Source: Micrasema longulum (Eukaryota; Arthropoda; Insecta; Trichoptera; Brachycentridae). Taken from it: 64,000 nucleotides of DNA. Of this stretch, positions 1-12,167 are shown one piece after another (position 1 is the first letter of the stretch; every line of letters starts with the position of its first letter). Made by a program: the position numbers and the translations under genes. The notes beneath the pieces were generated by a model, which did not search any database, had not been told where the DNA came from, and was given only the letters and a program-made list of their open reading frames with translations. Location: the NCBI GenBank assembly GCA_022494885.1, contig JAGVSM010001407.1, forward strand, positions 62,001 to 126,000. The letters run 5' to 3'.

Positions 1-19
1 TCAACAGAGAGGGGAAACA

Positions 20-350
20 TTTTAGAGAAGGGGAATATGGAAGTCTAGGAATTTACAGGTCTTATGACCTGTCATTGGCTGGTTTAAGTGGCCTCTTTAC
101 ACGCTGTGTAACATTCACCATTCTGCCCATTTACTACTTACATTTACCATTAACATTTACATTTTACTTCACAGAAGTCAACAGATGGAAGAGTTGAGGA
201 AATGTGGATGTTCAAACATTGGCAGAATAGTGAATGTTACACAGCGTGTAAAGTGGCCACTTAAACCAGCCAATGACAGGTCATAAGCTCTGTAAATGCC
301 TAGACTTCTATATTTCCCTTCTCAAAAATGTTTTCCTTATCTGTTGAAAT
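20..350. mobile_element. Family D foldback element, both arms
   Basis: The left arm (20-140) contains ATGGAAGTCTAGGAATTTAC, GACCTGTCATTGGCTGGTTT and TGTGTAACATTCACCATTCT. The right arm (175-345) is the reverse complement and ends TAAACCAGCCAATGACAGGT, then CTAGACTTC. The arms could form a stem of over 100 bp with about 35 bp between. No coding capacity. Founding example for the family in this window. Confidence 0.75.
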
Positions 351-3245
351 AAACTTAAACTGTTACCAAGTTCTCTCCTCTGCCCATTTTAATATAAATA
401 CGCGTTATAAATGGTTTTTTTTACACCCACACAAACGCACGCGCTCAAACGTCACAAAAATAGAATTTTGAAAACTCTTTTCGTATATATTATGTAATAT
501 TATATTGTAACGTTGTAAAAAAACAAGTCCAACGTACCCCGTTTTTGAAGACATTTTAGTACTGGAATATAATTTTATGTTGCCTGATTTAGCGCCATCT
601 GACGGCCGCGGTAGTAACTCATCCATATGAAGCCCGTGCTCTAGAAATAAATTATTTTCCATTCAAAACTCGGGACGAGCAGTCCAGTTGTCGCGGAAGA
701 ACTCGAAGGGCAGGCAACCACACATGTCAAAAATCTAGTCCTTCAAGAAAAGGAACGTTCAACGTAACGTAAACCTATTTGTTTTTAATTTATTAGCGCA
801 ATTCTTGTAGAGAGAGATATAATATTCTAATGAGATTGTATTTTATATAGGTTTCCTTTTATCTCCCCTTTTTCATTTCTTCCTACACCTTTTATCTACT
901 TTGTCCAATGATAAAGATTTTACAATATGCTATATTTACTCCAAGATTTGAATGGATCACTAATCATTACGAAGTTTATTCGTAAATACCTGGAAAAGTC
1001 GGTGTCAGATTCTAAAGTTTTCTTCAACATCATGAGACACAAATTAACAAATGCAATGAAGCAGACGATCATCTACTGAATTCAAATGTCGATAAACAAT
1101 CTTCTGGGAACTCATCAACTGAGCCAATCATGAGTTTAAGCATATTAACCGAAGACGTCGCATATCAAATTCCATCTGCGGATTTTTATTTCGTAAATTC
1201 AACATAAGTCCATATTACGGCGAGAAGAAAACAATCAAGAACCTATTTCAGTTGTTATTATTATTATTACGAATATTTACTTTTTAGATAAATTTATTGT
1301 CAACCATTTATTCATACCAGCTGGGCAGAACTCTGATTTTTTTATAATATCTAACCTTGGTATATTTGTAGAGGATTGCTTCTTTATTAAAATTTTGTAT
1401 TTCACTAACGAGTTGTTTATTTTATAAAATCCAGATCTCTGAGTCATATTTATTCCATTTTACAGTAAAGTTTTTTAGATTTAATGTTTTTGATGCAGTT
1501 CATAAAATTAAATTTAAATAACATAATCTTATTATTTTAGAGAATTCTCATGTTCTTGCCGATTGAGCGAAACTGGTGAATGGTAAGTCGTTTGTAGGTA
1601 CTTTATTTGGTTATCTTCATTATTCTTCCATATCTTATAAATTTGATCATTAAGGCTGTGATAACCTACCATAACAAGGTCGCCCAACTGGGACCAAATA
1701 ATTATCTGCAACCTTCTATAACTACTTACCGTTGCAATATTAACAGTGGATTTTTTAAATTGGCTCTAGTATTGTTAATAAATTTCTACTTACTTTTTTA
1801 TGTCAAAAGCTGATTACGCCACATTTACTTTGTTCTATTTATTTGCTGCATACTGGGCCCTGATTGGAATGTTGCGTTTCTTACTGTGGGTAGGTATCAC
1901 ATTTTTGTCTCCGGCCCAACATGTTCAATACACAAATGCATTTAACAAAAGAAGAATTGTTAATATAATCAAACTGTCAGGATACATGTGCTTAGATAAC
2001 TTTTCTTCTCTCAGCGCGATCGCGAACCAGTTACTTTATCCACTGTATTGTGAAATAATTATAATCAAGAAACCATTTCAAGTGCCCCTTCTTTATGACC
2101 CCACGTTCTGATTTGATCCTGACAGCCGAGAGACAAGTTACAAACAATAAGGTACCAGAACCCTAGTGTAAGGTAGGAATTGCATTCATTGTATTTAGGG
2201 TTCAGTTGGCAAAGTAAATAAAGGATAACGCATCCCGCGAACTAGCTACTTCGAGCGTGCATCTGCTAACGGGCAAGTGGCGCGATCAATAGCTGTAAAA
2301 ATCCCGAATAAATGAAAAAATAATAATAATAAAAAATTCGTATTCAGTTTGAAAAAATGGACTCAAAAGGCCATCAAGGACGGGAGTCGTCTTCAATTGA
2401 CTCTCTGCCATCTTCAAAAAGACTATACTAGTTGAAAGGTACCGTATATAAAGAAAGGATATTAATTTTCATGTGGGTTAAACATTGCATGGGTTGCATC
2501 TGAGGGCAGTTTACATGACATATTTCTGTTTGTTAAAATTTTACATAAAAGCTTTCCAAGATGATTGAACAAGAAAAAAATGCATTCAGGGAATAAGGGG
2601 TAGATGTCAGTTAAATACTGGAAATAAAACGATAATTTAACATCAGTGAAAACCGTTTTAGATTATTTGAAATACTACAGGCCGCGAGATGTAATCCAAG
2701 AGTAGGTAAAAAAAAACATAGAGCAATCGATGTGATTCAAGTATCTCAAAGTCGACATCAGTAGTCTTATTTAATTGACTCCTCGGATTAGCATTTAATA
2801 CGTAAGACTGATCATCTTGCCCTTATGTAACGAAAAATGGTCAAGGAATGCAGGAGACTGCTGCGGAAGATTGCACAAATGTATTATTGATTATATGGTC
2901 CACACATAGTGATGCGTGTTATACAGGTGGTAATATAAAATTAATATCAATTTATATTTTTGTATTTTGAAATAACACGTACAATTTCACTTTCCATACA
3001 CAACGCTGTTGTACCGTAACTAATCACGGGGCTTTTGGTCGAATGGTATTTGAAATACGTTACTTTTTTATTTAGTTATGTTCATTTGAAATAAATAAAT
3101 AAATTAAAGATTAAAAAACTTATTTGGCTATGTGACATAGAGGCAAATTAATATAGGTATTTATCAATTCGATGTTTATTTTGTAAGGTACTATATTATA
3201 ACAATTTTAACATATTTGGGTCTACTAGTTTTGTTAAGTTTGTTT
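351..3245. other. No gene or recognised repeat
   Basis: AT-rich DNA. Short open frames at 1607-1813 and 1800-2111 have no recognisable domain and average base composition, so they are not called. A slightly more GC-rich patch at 2230-2290 has no identifiable role. Confidence 0.5.
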
Positions 3246-3270
3246 TTCAAAACCTAACCTAACCTAAGTC
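3246..3270. repeat. Short AACCT tandem (insect telomere-like)
   Basis: AACCTAACCTAACCTAAG, three units of the AACCT/TTAGG type. Far too short to mark a telomere; possibly an interstitial remnant or chance. Confidence 0.5.
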
Positions 3271-3870
3271 CAATTAAATCGGTATTTGAATTTAATTTTA
3301 AAATCACAAACGAATAGTCAAAAAATATCACAAGCGCGATAAACCAGTGATTGCTATACAAAATCAAGTAAAACAAAGTATCATCATGACGTCATTTATT
3401 ATAATTTTAATTACAGTGAACTTCCACCAAAATATTTTACTTAATTTTTATGTTTTAGCCAGATCTTAATTCCGCTTTGTATCAAAATATTTAAGAGTTT
3501 TTGTGAAGTTTATTGGAATTTGGTAGCAGGCGATGTTGCCTTTCACCTTTAGACCAAGATTAAAAATTCAAAGGTGCAGTAAAAGCTCTATATATTAGCC
3601 CCCCCCCCCATCACTCCCCTTCTCCTTTCCTTCTCACTGTCTTCTATGCACGTCTGTGACCTGGTGGAGCCCGCGGTCGGTAACCCCTGGCGCCTGCATC
3701 AGGGCTAGCAAATCTATTGTCTAATATTTTAATATATTATCATAATTAAAAAATCGAGGTTATAATTAAGGAATGAGGTGATTCATAAAAATTATTACTA
3801 CTACTGAAATCTATACGAATTACATATAAAAGTGTTTAAATTCAAAAACAAATTATAATCGATCATGTAA

Positions 3871-4415
3871 CATTCTTCTTCTTCTTCGTTTCCACGTCCG
3901 CTCCTAAGTGGAGCATGTGGACATCACAAGTTGCCTTGCAGTTCATCAGGAGACGCTATCGCCAGCCAGCAGTTTTGCCTCTTCCTACGTCAATCCAGCG
4001 CCTCTTAATTCCGCCGAATAAAGTTAAAGATCGTCATTGACGGCCTTCCAGGACGGCGTGAGCCCGCAGGTTTAAAGAAGAGGCAACTTGGGTTTAGGTT
4101 CTCTTGAGGCATGCGCAGCACGTGTCCAAGCCAGGTCCACCGCCGCATCCTCAAGACGCTCGTTATAGGAAGCTTCTGCGTCCGTTCTTGGACTTCAATG
4201 TTAGTTATAAAATCGAACCACCTTATACCTAATATTCTTCTCAAGCACTTACTCTCAAAACTCAGAATTTTGGTGTTTTGAGCTTTGGTAAGGTGCCAAG
4301 ATTCGCACTCATAAATGAAGACTGGCACTATACAAAAGTTGAATAATCGGCATTTCGTTTTGTCCGAGTATAAATTAGAGTTCCACATTTTTTCCATTAA
4401 ACATTTAATTGGCAT
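3871..4415 (-). mobile_element. 5'-truncated RTE-like LINE 3' end
   Basis: The minus strand encodes the C-terminal part of a LINE ORF2 of the RTE/BovB style (4415 to 4005): FIYECESWHLT, KCLRRILGIRW, RRWTWLGHVLRMP and SRRPGRPS, the standard tail of these proteins. The homology continues past the stop to 3871. The element ends with a hairpin (GCTCCACTTAGGAGC, 3900-3914 on the complementary strand) followed by GTGGAAACGAAGAAGAAG. This 3' end is the partner-like end for the SINEs in this window (see findings). Confidence 0.8.
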
Positions 4416-4944
4416 AATATGGTAGATGGGTAAAGAATACAGTTTTGTATGTGAAATTTTGTTTTTTTTTTACAATTTTTCATTTTGTTATAAATCGGAG
4501 ATGAATCACTAATACATTCAAAAGTTTACCAATGAGACGTATCCGGTATGTATATAAGAGTACAAAATGTATAGTTGTATCAAACATTATTTACGTCTTA
4601 TTCTCGATGCTAGAGGTATATTCGCGAGCGAGAGAGACAAATTCACGCGTCACGCAGGACAGTAGCAAAGTCACCTGTACTACTGCTTCAGTACGCCAGT
4701 TTTGCGTAGATGCTTTCGGGCCTTTGTTAGGGGTGGTTTCCAGCCAGCCAATAGTTTTTTAAATGTTTTTAGCAATTAGATTAAAAATATTATCGCTTTT
4801 GACTTCCACTACAAATAAATCTTCCATGTTCTCGATTTGAAATCTTAAATTTTTTGCGTGTGTATTGAATACACAGTACCATAACACAGTAAAGGAAGGT
4901 TTAAAAAAGTGATTCTTTACCACAATAATTACAAAATAAATACA

Positions 4945-5215
4945 GGCGCCGTGGCACAGTTGGTAAGACAGCTAACTGTGAAACTAGCGTCTGGGTGTTG
5001 TGGTTTATTTTTTATAACTTCCTTCCATATCCTATTTCTCACCTGCTGACAAGCCTCTTAAAAAGAGGCTTAGCGGATTATTTCTTTAAAAAAATGTTCC
5101 TGGACTGAGGAACCTGAAGCGTAGGGCTGATCCACTTACCTTCACGTAACAGATGATCAAGATACGCTGTATTTGGTGCACCTACCAATGCTGTGCCCCA
5201 TGCTTCAATGAGTGT
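4945..5215 (+). mobile_element. Old divergent SINE
   Basis: A tRNA-like start (GGCGCCGTGGCACAGTTGGT) and a clear SINE body downstream (CCTGGACTGAGGAACCTGAA, CTTACCTTCACGTAACAG, GATGATCAAGATACGCTGTA, GCCCCATGCTTCAATGAGTG). The 3' hairpin is decayed. Confidence 0.6.
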
Positions 5216-5572
5216 GGACTGAGGCAATAACTATAGAGTTAGGAAATAATTCATAAGATAGCTTAAATTTCGTACCCATTTATTTTCGGTAGGTAGATCC
5301 ATACAAATAAGGAAGATACTTCACAAAATATATGTGTAATAAATGCAATCAATGGGATTCCTAAATTACAATACCACTTTATGGCAATTTTAGTGTTGAG
5401 AACAAAAGGCAAGGATTTCTGAACTTCGATTCAACTTTATATTTAGATCAATCCCGTAAGAACTTTGTATAGAACAAACTTGCCATTTAAACTAGTCACC
5501 ATCAGCGAAGCTTATCTTAACCCATAAACAAAATACTTTATTAAATACACTACAAAATGAATGAAGAATACC

Positions 5573-5684
5573 GTTGAGAAGGGAATAGGGAAGTCCGGGT
5601 ATTAAAGGGCTTATGACCTGTCACTGGCTGGTTTATACCTGGATTTATATATTCTTTCTGAAAAATGTTCTCCATCTCCGTCCG
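5573..5684. mobile_element. Family D fragment
   Basis: GAGAAGGGAATAGGGAAGTC, GGGCTTATGACCTGTCACTG, GCTGGTTTATACC. One arm with its middle deleted, joined directly to the LINE at 5665-6400. Confidence 0.6.
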
Positions 5685-6400
5685 CACTTTGAAATGGCTC
5701 AAAATTAGACAGCGGAGAGACTATCACTCCCTCTCACTTCTGTTCAATGTACTTCATAGTTCTAACGCTCCTATATACCTGAGTAAAAATTTCAACGCTT
5801 ATCAGTTCATGGTTTACCTCTTCGTTCTAATTCTCAAAGCACTCTCTTAATAACCCTCAACAATTCATCTTTCTTCTCTAACTCATAGTTCTAACTCATT
5901 CTCAAAAACTATTTTAAAGAAAGGAGTTTAGGACTGGATATTCTTTAGTGGGAGGGATTTGAGTAGGAAACTCCTTGATTATTTTCGGAATATTTGAGTT
6001 AACTGTTTACCATATCGATGTGCCATATATATATATATATTTTAAATATGTTTCTGATCCTATAATTGTGGTGATATACTCATGTGTCTGTATCAACTAA
6101 TTGCTAGTCCCATCTCAAGACAGGACTTTTAGTCCCATGGAGTTGGGACTTATGTCTCAAATAATATATAATAAACTTATGTATGTAATTAATAAATAAA
6201 TTGTGTCCATGCCGCTCGACAGTGGAATCATCTCCCATCCACCATCAAAAATGTTACTACAATATCTCTGTTTAATACACGTCAGAAGAAACATCTCCTT
6301 TCTCTTCCTCCATTTCTCCTTTCCTCTTTCTTATTCTTTCCTTTTTCCCATTGAGTAATACTATTGATTTAAGATGAAATTAAAAAAAATAAAAAATAAT
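5665..6400 (+). mobile_element. CR1/Jockey-like LINE 3' end, interrupted by another insertion
   Basis: The + strand encodes LKWLKIRQRRDYHSLSLLFN, the C-terminal tail region of an ORF2, and resumes near 6208 with the segment for a clipped RLWNHLPSTI.. tail. The intact relative at 27459-27960 shows these two pieces are contiguous in the family, so about 320 bp (5885-6206) is a later insertion. The left edge abuts a family D fragment. Confidence 0.65.
5885..6206 (+). mobile_element. Insertion inside the LINE copy, with a LINE-like hairpin tail
   Basis: Sequence absent from the related LINE copy at 27.5-27.9 kb. Near its right end it has GTCCCATCTCAAGACAGGAC...GAGTTGGGAC, a stem with 8-10 pairs, then an A-rich AATAAATAAATT tail. 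A relative of this tail is at 52550-52620. The class is not certain; a 5'-truncated retroposon 3' end is likely. Confidence 0.45.
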
Positions 6401-6544
6401 TTCATTGCCAATGTAAAATTAGAATTATGTACAAAAAGTTAACTAAATAGATTAAAAAATATTGATTGACTCCCTGGGGGCGCCCAGTCTTGGCTACAAA
6501 CATTTGTACAGCCTCAAAATTTTATTGAACTACTTCGTAATAAA

Positions 6545-6630
6545 ATAAATATATTACAACTTTGTTTTCATCCAGCATTTTTTATTTACCAACCGGTTTC
6601 AAAGCTTCACTAGCTACGCTTAGATAAAAT
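6545..6630 (-). repeat. Hammerhead-like repeat end, pair 1 left arm
   Basis: Minus strand: GTAGCTAGTGAAGCTTTGAA then ACCGGTTGGTAAATAAAAAA and AACAAAGTTGTAATA. Inverted relative to the copy near 7000. Confidence 0.5.
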
Positions 6631-6984
6631 TAACTAATGAATCTTATCCTATTTTATTTATTTATTTATTTCATTGTTTTAAAATGTACAGAGGTTCTTT
6701 GTTTCAGGTTCCAACTAGCTAGGAAATTCTCGTGTTTAGGAAGAATTTTCTTTTTAGATGTGTTTTTTTTTTCATTATATTAAATGATGCTTGAAAAATA
6801 TCAAATAATAATAAAAATATAAAAAAAATAATAAAAAAATCGTATTATTTAAATCGCTTTTTTAATTTATACGATTTAGTCTTCTAATTTTAATATTTTA
6901 TTTACAACATGAAGAACTTTTAATCTGGTGTCTTTATTTAAATTATAATTATTTTTCATCAGATGGTTTGCGAATTCAGAAAAA

Positions 6985-7075
6985 GTAAAGCTTAAAATGT
7001 AATTTGAAACCAGTCGGTATAAAAATAAATTTTTCGCCAAAATAAAAAAAAAATCTATTTATTTTATTATGATGA
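6985..7075 (+). repeat. Hammerhead-like repeat end, pair 1 right arm
   Basis: AAGTAAAGCTTAAAATGTAA, TTTGAAACCAGTCGGTATAA, an A-rich stretch, and TTTATTTTATTATGATGAA. More decayed than the other copies; the 3' end matches that of the 42.9 kb copy. Confidence 0.48.
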
Positions 7076-7395
7076 ATAAGTACAAACATAAACCTTAATT
7101 GTAAATTTTAGCAAATACTTCATTTTATTATTTACCTTTTTTTCGCACATATGTAATTAATACTCAATACATTTCCGCTCCCTAGAAGAATCATATGTAT
7201 CCACAAAATCTCTCCAGGTTTCTATCAGCGACCAACTCTCGTGTGTCTTTCCAATCAGATCCACGTCCCGTAGTATTTTTTATAATTTTCCCGACATTTT
7301 CCTATTCAGACAATTTTCAAAAAGTCGTAAATAGCTTTTGCTGCGAAAATGGGAATCGAGTTGTGATAGAATGGGATTTAACATCGTACTTTTGA

Positions 7396-7592
7396 ACCGT
7401 GAGTCCACAATACTACTACGGGACCACAACCCGATTCGTAAAGACAAGGTGATCAGTCTTAAGCTTCAGGTGCCATTCTAAGGATAATGAATTATTGCAG
7501 TCTAAAAACACATGTCGACCTGCCAGGAATCGAACCTAGGACCTCAACCATGGTAGACGAACGCACCAATCACTAAACTATATGGTCTACTT
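7396..7592 (-). mobile_element. Degenerate SINE, minus strand
   Basis: The minus strand has a box B-like GGTTCGATTCCTGGCAGG and a body segment GGTGATCAGTCTTAAGCTTC on the + strand. A 45-bp piece of the type C SINE (GGGACCACAACCCGATTCG) abuts it on the left. Confidence 0.5.
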
Positions 7593-7689
7593 ATCTCCAC
7601 TCAATTTCCTCTTTCTGGACGTTTACATGAGAGCAGTCATCGGTTCGAAAACACTCGTCCAGGGTTCCGTTTTTACTTCACACGCAGTA

Positions 7690-7862
7690 TTTTACAGGGT
7701 TTATGACCTGTCATTGGCTGGTTTAAGCGGCCACTTAACACACTGTGTAACATTCACTATTCTGTCTTAAATATATATATTTATATATTCCATAAATTCT
7801 TCCATCAGTTCAATTTTTTTCCAATTATTCACAAAGATCAACAGATGGAAGAATTGAAATAA
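7690..7862. mobile_element. Family D copy, inner part
   Basis: GGGTTTATGACCTGTCATTG, GGTTTAAGCGGCCACTTAAC, ACTGTGTAACATTCACTATT, a TATA-rich stretch, then TCAACAGATGGAAGAATTGA. Only one full arm remains. Confidence 0.62.
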
Positions 7863-8737
7863 CTTGGCTATTGAATTGAATATGTTAGTAAAAAATAATT
7901 GTTGTTAATTCAGAGTATCGGTTTTATTCTTAATCATCAGAACACATATTGAATATGTCAAGTAAAACCATAAGGTATGTTGAAAAAAATACATTTTGTA
8001 TTTTTATATAAGAAAAGCATTATTTTTGGAAAATGTTGTTTTACTTCAATTACATTTAAAATAGGCGCAGAATTCATTTCTTTAGAACGTTGAAAGCCAG
8101 GCTCAAAATCAAACCGATTACCATCCAAAGTGATTTTCCTCGACGTATCACTAAGATTTATTTCTAGAAGATTCGAAAACATTGGGGAGGCAATATTAGT
8201 AGAGAATTCTTCAGTGTCAAGCCTTTACAGGGACATCTTAATATGCATGGCTTTGTAAGTCTCTAGAACAACGAGGAAAAGAATAGCTACTCCAAACTTC
8301 AATACCAACTCGGCACGGAAGGAAAACTCTTAAAAAATCTTCGGGAAAAATCCGAAAAGATATGATAATTTTTACAACCGGTTATTCCATATTAATTTGG
8401 CCATAACGGATTCTCGGTAGATCAGTATTTTTTAAATACATAATATAGAAAGCATTATAAAAATACATAATGATGTAATATGCAAATAAAAGACTCACGA
8501 ATACCAAAGGGTGCATTAAATGGAGCTTCCCCACCACATACCGTACACCTTGTCTGGGGACATAAGTCTCCTTGGCGGTGCCCACATGCACTGAAAATTT
8601 GCTCGTTGTCAAACGAGAAAAGCTGCCCGAAGGAGCTCTCTGTAATCTGGTAGCCTTAGCATATTTATGCTGAAAGAAAGTAATTCAGAAGTACATAAAA
8701 TGTACTTCATTGGATTGAGAAGAGAAAGAAGAGAATT

Positions 8738-9020
8738 CTTCACTGACTGGGATTAAATTGATTGGACATGATCAATTTGCCGAAATGATTACAAAACTTT
8801 TTAAAAGCCTCGAAATTCTTTTTGGAAGCCACCAGATCTATATATATGACAGGATCTATAACAGGGCCACAGATAGTAGTAAGAGGCTCTATTCGGTAAT
8901 CATAGAGAGGGGGAAAGAAACAAGACGACAAGATGTGTTCAGAAGACTGATTAGGATATCCGCAGCAGCACGAAGGGGAGTCAACAATATTAAGACCAAA
9001 TATTTTTTTATTAAATTTAC
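8738..9020 (-). mobile_element. LINE ORF2 C-terminal fragment with CCHC-like tail
   Basis: The minus strand gives DSPSCCCGYPNQSSEHILSSC, the cysteine/histidine motif found at the C-terminus of R1/I/Jockey-type ORF2 proteins, then FKKFCNHFGKL to the stop at 8740. It is truncated upstream at about 9020, where ATTT simple repeats start. Different family from the other LINE pieces. Confidence 0.65.
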
Positions 9021-9214
9021 CATGCATTTATTTATGTATTTATTTATTTATTTATTCACACTCTTTATCAAAATACAATTCTATGCTCACTTTAATGCAG
9101 TTTTTAATCCATATTTCAAATTTGTATTCGTAATTTCTCCATCACCCACAGAATTTTGGCAAAGCCATGGACTATATTCCTTGTTCTATGTACATCCAAC
9201 AGTAGTTTTCTAAA

Positions 9215-9332
9215 ATTAGTAATGCAATTTAGGAGTGTATGCCAGGATAGACGTGTGTGGCGGTCCATTCTCTCTGCCTACCCCTACGGGGAAATGGCGT
9301 GATGGTAGTAGTAGTAGTAGTAGTAGTAGTAA
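9215..9332 (+). mobile_element. 3' end of the same LINE family with TAG microsatellite tail
   Basis: The + strand encodes a remnant of the same terminal residues (TCVAVHSLCLP in one frame; VWRSILSAYP in the 51.7 kb copy) and the same GGGGAAATGGCGTGATGG terminus at about 9289-9305. A CCCCTACGGGG hairpin is at 9281-9291. It is followed directly by about eight TAG units (9306-9330). The TAG tail is part of the retroposed element, not an independent microsatellite. Confidence 0.7.
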
Positions 9333-9664
9333 TGCAATTTTCGCTTTTTAAAAAAAATATTTTTAATATTATAAATAGAACATATACACGAATAAGATAT
9401 TATACTCTACTAAAAAAAAACTCATTTGGGACGGTACACAAAAAGAAAACATTTTTATGACATAATATCGGTAAATACTCGTACAATCCAAAACAATAAG
9501 AAAACATAAAATTCGAAGCATAAAACACAGTACTATAGACTATTTATAGAAATTATATTAATAACTATCACAATCAGGAAGAATCAAGATAATTAAAGAG
9601 GAAATTCAGTGCCTTTTTTAATTTTTTTTTATTTGTTAATATAATATTAAACTAAGCCAATTTT

Positions 9665-9990
9665 TTTATTTTAATATATCGTATTACCAGCGCTATTATT
9701 TTTAAAGTTTTGTATTTCTGAAATAACTCTGCGTGTGATGTCGGAGGTTGTTCGATGATAGTTCTTCCGATTGATTCGTTGAAGGTCACCAAACCGGATA
9801 TCTTTCAAAGCTCTCATATCATTGGATGGTTCATATGAACCAGTGACGTCATTCAAAGTAGTGCGTTTTTATTTTTTTTTAATATTTTTTTTCGTACATT
9901 TTTAAGAAATTTTACTTTACAATTTAATGCTCCAATTTTTACCGCGCTCAAGAAAACTTTTTTTGTATCCCTAGGGCTGAAGCTGTTGTT
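9665..9990. repeat. Family G repeat
   Basis: ATCGTATTACCAGCG, TTTAAAGTTTTGTATTTCTG, CAGTGACGTCATTCAAAGT, TTTTACCGCGC, AAGAAAAC, TTTTTTGTATCC. The same series is at 25445-25740, and a 3' part is near 43085-43150. Confidence 0.62.
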
Positions 9991-10477
9991 ACACTTTTAG
10001 ATTTACTTTTTGAATTTACGTTTCTTGGTTCATCGGGCAGTTTATTAAATTGGGAACGGCCAATATTTTTAAGAGATTTTTTCCCATTGAGCGAAATTTA
10101 GATACATGAAGATTTTTTTAGTTTCGTGTATTGTGGTTGTGAATACCATTAATCAATATTTTTTTTAATTTGTGTGAGCAGAAAAGATTATGGTACTACA
10201 TTAAAGAGGGTATATTTATGGGTCCACAAATACAATCGCTAGATAAAAAGTTGGAGGAACTATTGAATACAATGGAGAATGGCAGGCATTCAAAAATATT
10301 ACTCATAGTTTCTAGGTAAGTCAGGATGTTTGAATATCATGCAGTTAAGAATGCAGAAAGTATTAAAATGTTTGAAATTATAAATGCAGGTGTCTTGGAA
10401 ACTTTGTGTGATGGGGAAAATCTGATATTATATTATCAGAATCACATAATTTTCTTTCTGAGATAAAAAAATACAAT

Positions 10478-10985
10478 GTTTTGAGTTTGTCCAAATGTTT
10501 GTAGAGAAAAGACTGTATTTTAATCCCATATGGAGTCATTCAGATTAACAAATTACAACAGGGATGGAGAACATTTTAGAGAAGGGAATATGGAAGTCTA
10601 GGCATTTACAGGTCACTTTACACACTGTGTAACATTCACCATTGTGTCTATGTTTGAACATCCATATTTCTTCAATTCTTCCATTTGTTGATTCTAGTGA
10701 AGTTAAGGAGCTGAAACCTTTATTGTTGTAAAGAGATTCATCTGACTGAATTATTTCACATGCTAGGCAACGCCTGAAAACAATTTTCCAATTTTTAAAC
10801 TTCTTCTTGGACCAGTTGGTTTTATTACAATATAGATTGTCCAACTGATTGTAGACAAAATACTGGATTTTACCTCCTCACAAATTAAACCAGCCAATGA
10901 CAAGTCATAAGCTCTGTAAATGCCTAGACAACCATATCCCTTCTCTGAAATGTCCTCCATCTCTGTAGTAATTGGTTTTAAAACA
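10478..10985. mobile_element. Family D foldback element, near full length
   Basis: Outer end TTGAGTTTGTCCAAATGTTT (10481), then AACAGGGATGGAGAACATTT, GGAATATGGAAGTCTAGGCA, CACTGTGTAACATTCACCAT, a central region (AGCTGAAACCTTTATTGTTG, AACGCCTGAAAACAATTTTC), and the inverted arm TAAACCAGCCAATGACAAGT to CATCTCTGTAGTAATT. The longest single copy, useful as a reference; part of the left arm (the CTTATGACCTGTC segment) is deleted. Confidence 0.7.
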
Positions 10986-11187
10986 ATTGAATGTTGCACA
11001 GTGTAATCTTTGTAGAATGATTAGTGTTGGTTGTTAATTTTCTTTTGACCCTCGGACTGTAAAACAAGGTCTGCCTTTTCGCGATACGCGTGTTCGAAGA
11101 CAATGGGGAACGTTTGATTTTACGTTAACTATTTGACGTTATGTTTTAAGTGTCAATCCTGGAATAAATGAAAGGATAAGGACTTAC

Positions 11188-11260
11188 GATTTCCTCCCTT
11201 TGGCACTGGTCCAGAACACCACTGTTTTCGATTGCATAAAACCACTTCACGGTCGTTCAT
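11188..11260 (-). CDS. Possible first coding exon, product not recognised
   Basis: On the minus strand an ATG at 11260 opens 24 codons (ending WCSGPVPKGGN) and then meets a near-perfect donor, ATC|GTAAGTCC, at 11187, phase 1. The stretch upstream (11261-11345) is richer in CpG than its surroundings and has a short GTTGTGT tandem, as a 5' UTR might. No matching second exon was identified to the left. With only 24 codons this could be chance; the donor is the best evidence. Confidence 0.2.
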
Positions 11261-12167
11261 ATTTGCGCGCCACGGGATGTTCGATTTATGTCACGCTTGC
11301 GGTTTTACGTTTTCGTTGTGTGTTGTGTGTTGTGTGTTGTCGCTAGTGTTGCTTTTTTGACTAGCTGTCAGGGAAGATGTGGGTACGTTGGGATTAAAAA
11401 CAAGGACTATCGGAATCAAAGAAAGGAATGGCTTGACACTTGAATAAAAATATATATTACTCCGAAACAATTAGGCATGGTACTAATTAAACTATTTCTA
11501 GAATGATTCATATAACTCTTACTCAACACATGTAATTATGCATCAATCAAACAACACACCAAATCCTTACAATACACCCCACACCAATGACAACAACTTA
11601 ACCCTTTATAGGACACAGAGTGCTGATTTACGTCTTGCAAACCTAATAAAATATTTTATTTTTAAGATAACTACTGCATTTGAAAAAGTTTAGTGGAAGA
11701 CTGATCTGCCGGTGTATGTTATCACGAAACTCTTGTGACAATACGTATTATTAATACGAAATATTAGATTTTAAATTTATTATCCATTTTGAATCTAGAA
11801 AAAAAAGTCATAAAATAGATGCTTACATAAACGAACAACGGCAAATTAAAATTAAACATATTAAATATATTTTTTTATTTTGTCTTTAAATAGTACAAAC
11901 ATAATAAATGAATGTCCTAATATTAACTTATATCTAATTATTATTAAAACATATACTAATTATTATCATTTTTCAAACGATATACGTACACATAAAAAGA
12001 AAACTTCTGTAAAGCTAACACGAATAAGATTACTTTTTAAAATTTATCTGCTAAACACATGTTTTTTTAATTGACATTCAAATGAAATAATATTTTTTTG
12101 CTCTCTTATTTCCAATGGTATTTCCTTATAATATAACTGTACAGCTCGGTGCATCAATGAGTTTTTC

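Noticed and set aside
1607..2111. Two overlapping + strand open frames (68 and 103 codons)
   Set aside because: No domain, no splice context, and composition like the flanking AT-rich DNA; the lengths are expected by chance.
3246..3270. Telomeric repeat AACCT
   Set aside because: Only three units; cannot support a telomere or an interstitial array.
4532..4762. 76-codon + strand frame with CpG-richer sequence
   Set aside because: No recognisable domain or splice structure; kept as unannotated DNA.
9257..9460. Open frame of 67 codons with a poly-Val run
   Set aside because: It is created by the TAG microsatellite tail of the LINE fragment read in the valine frame.
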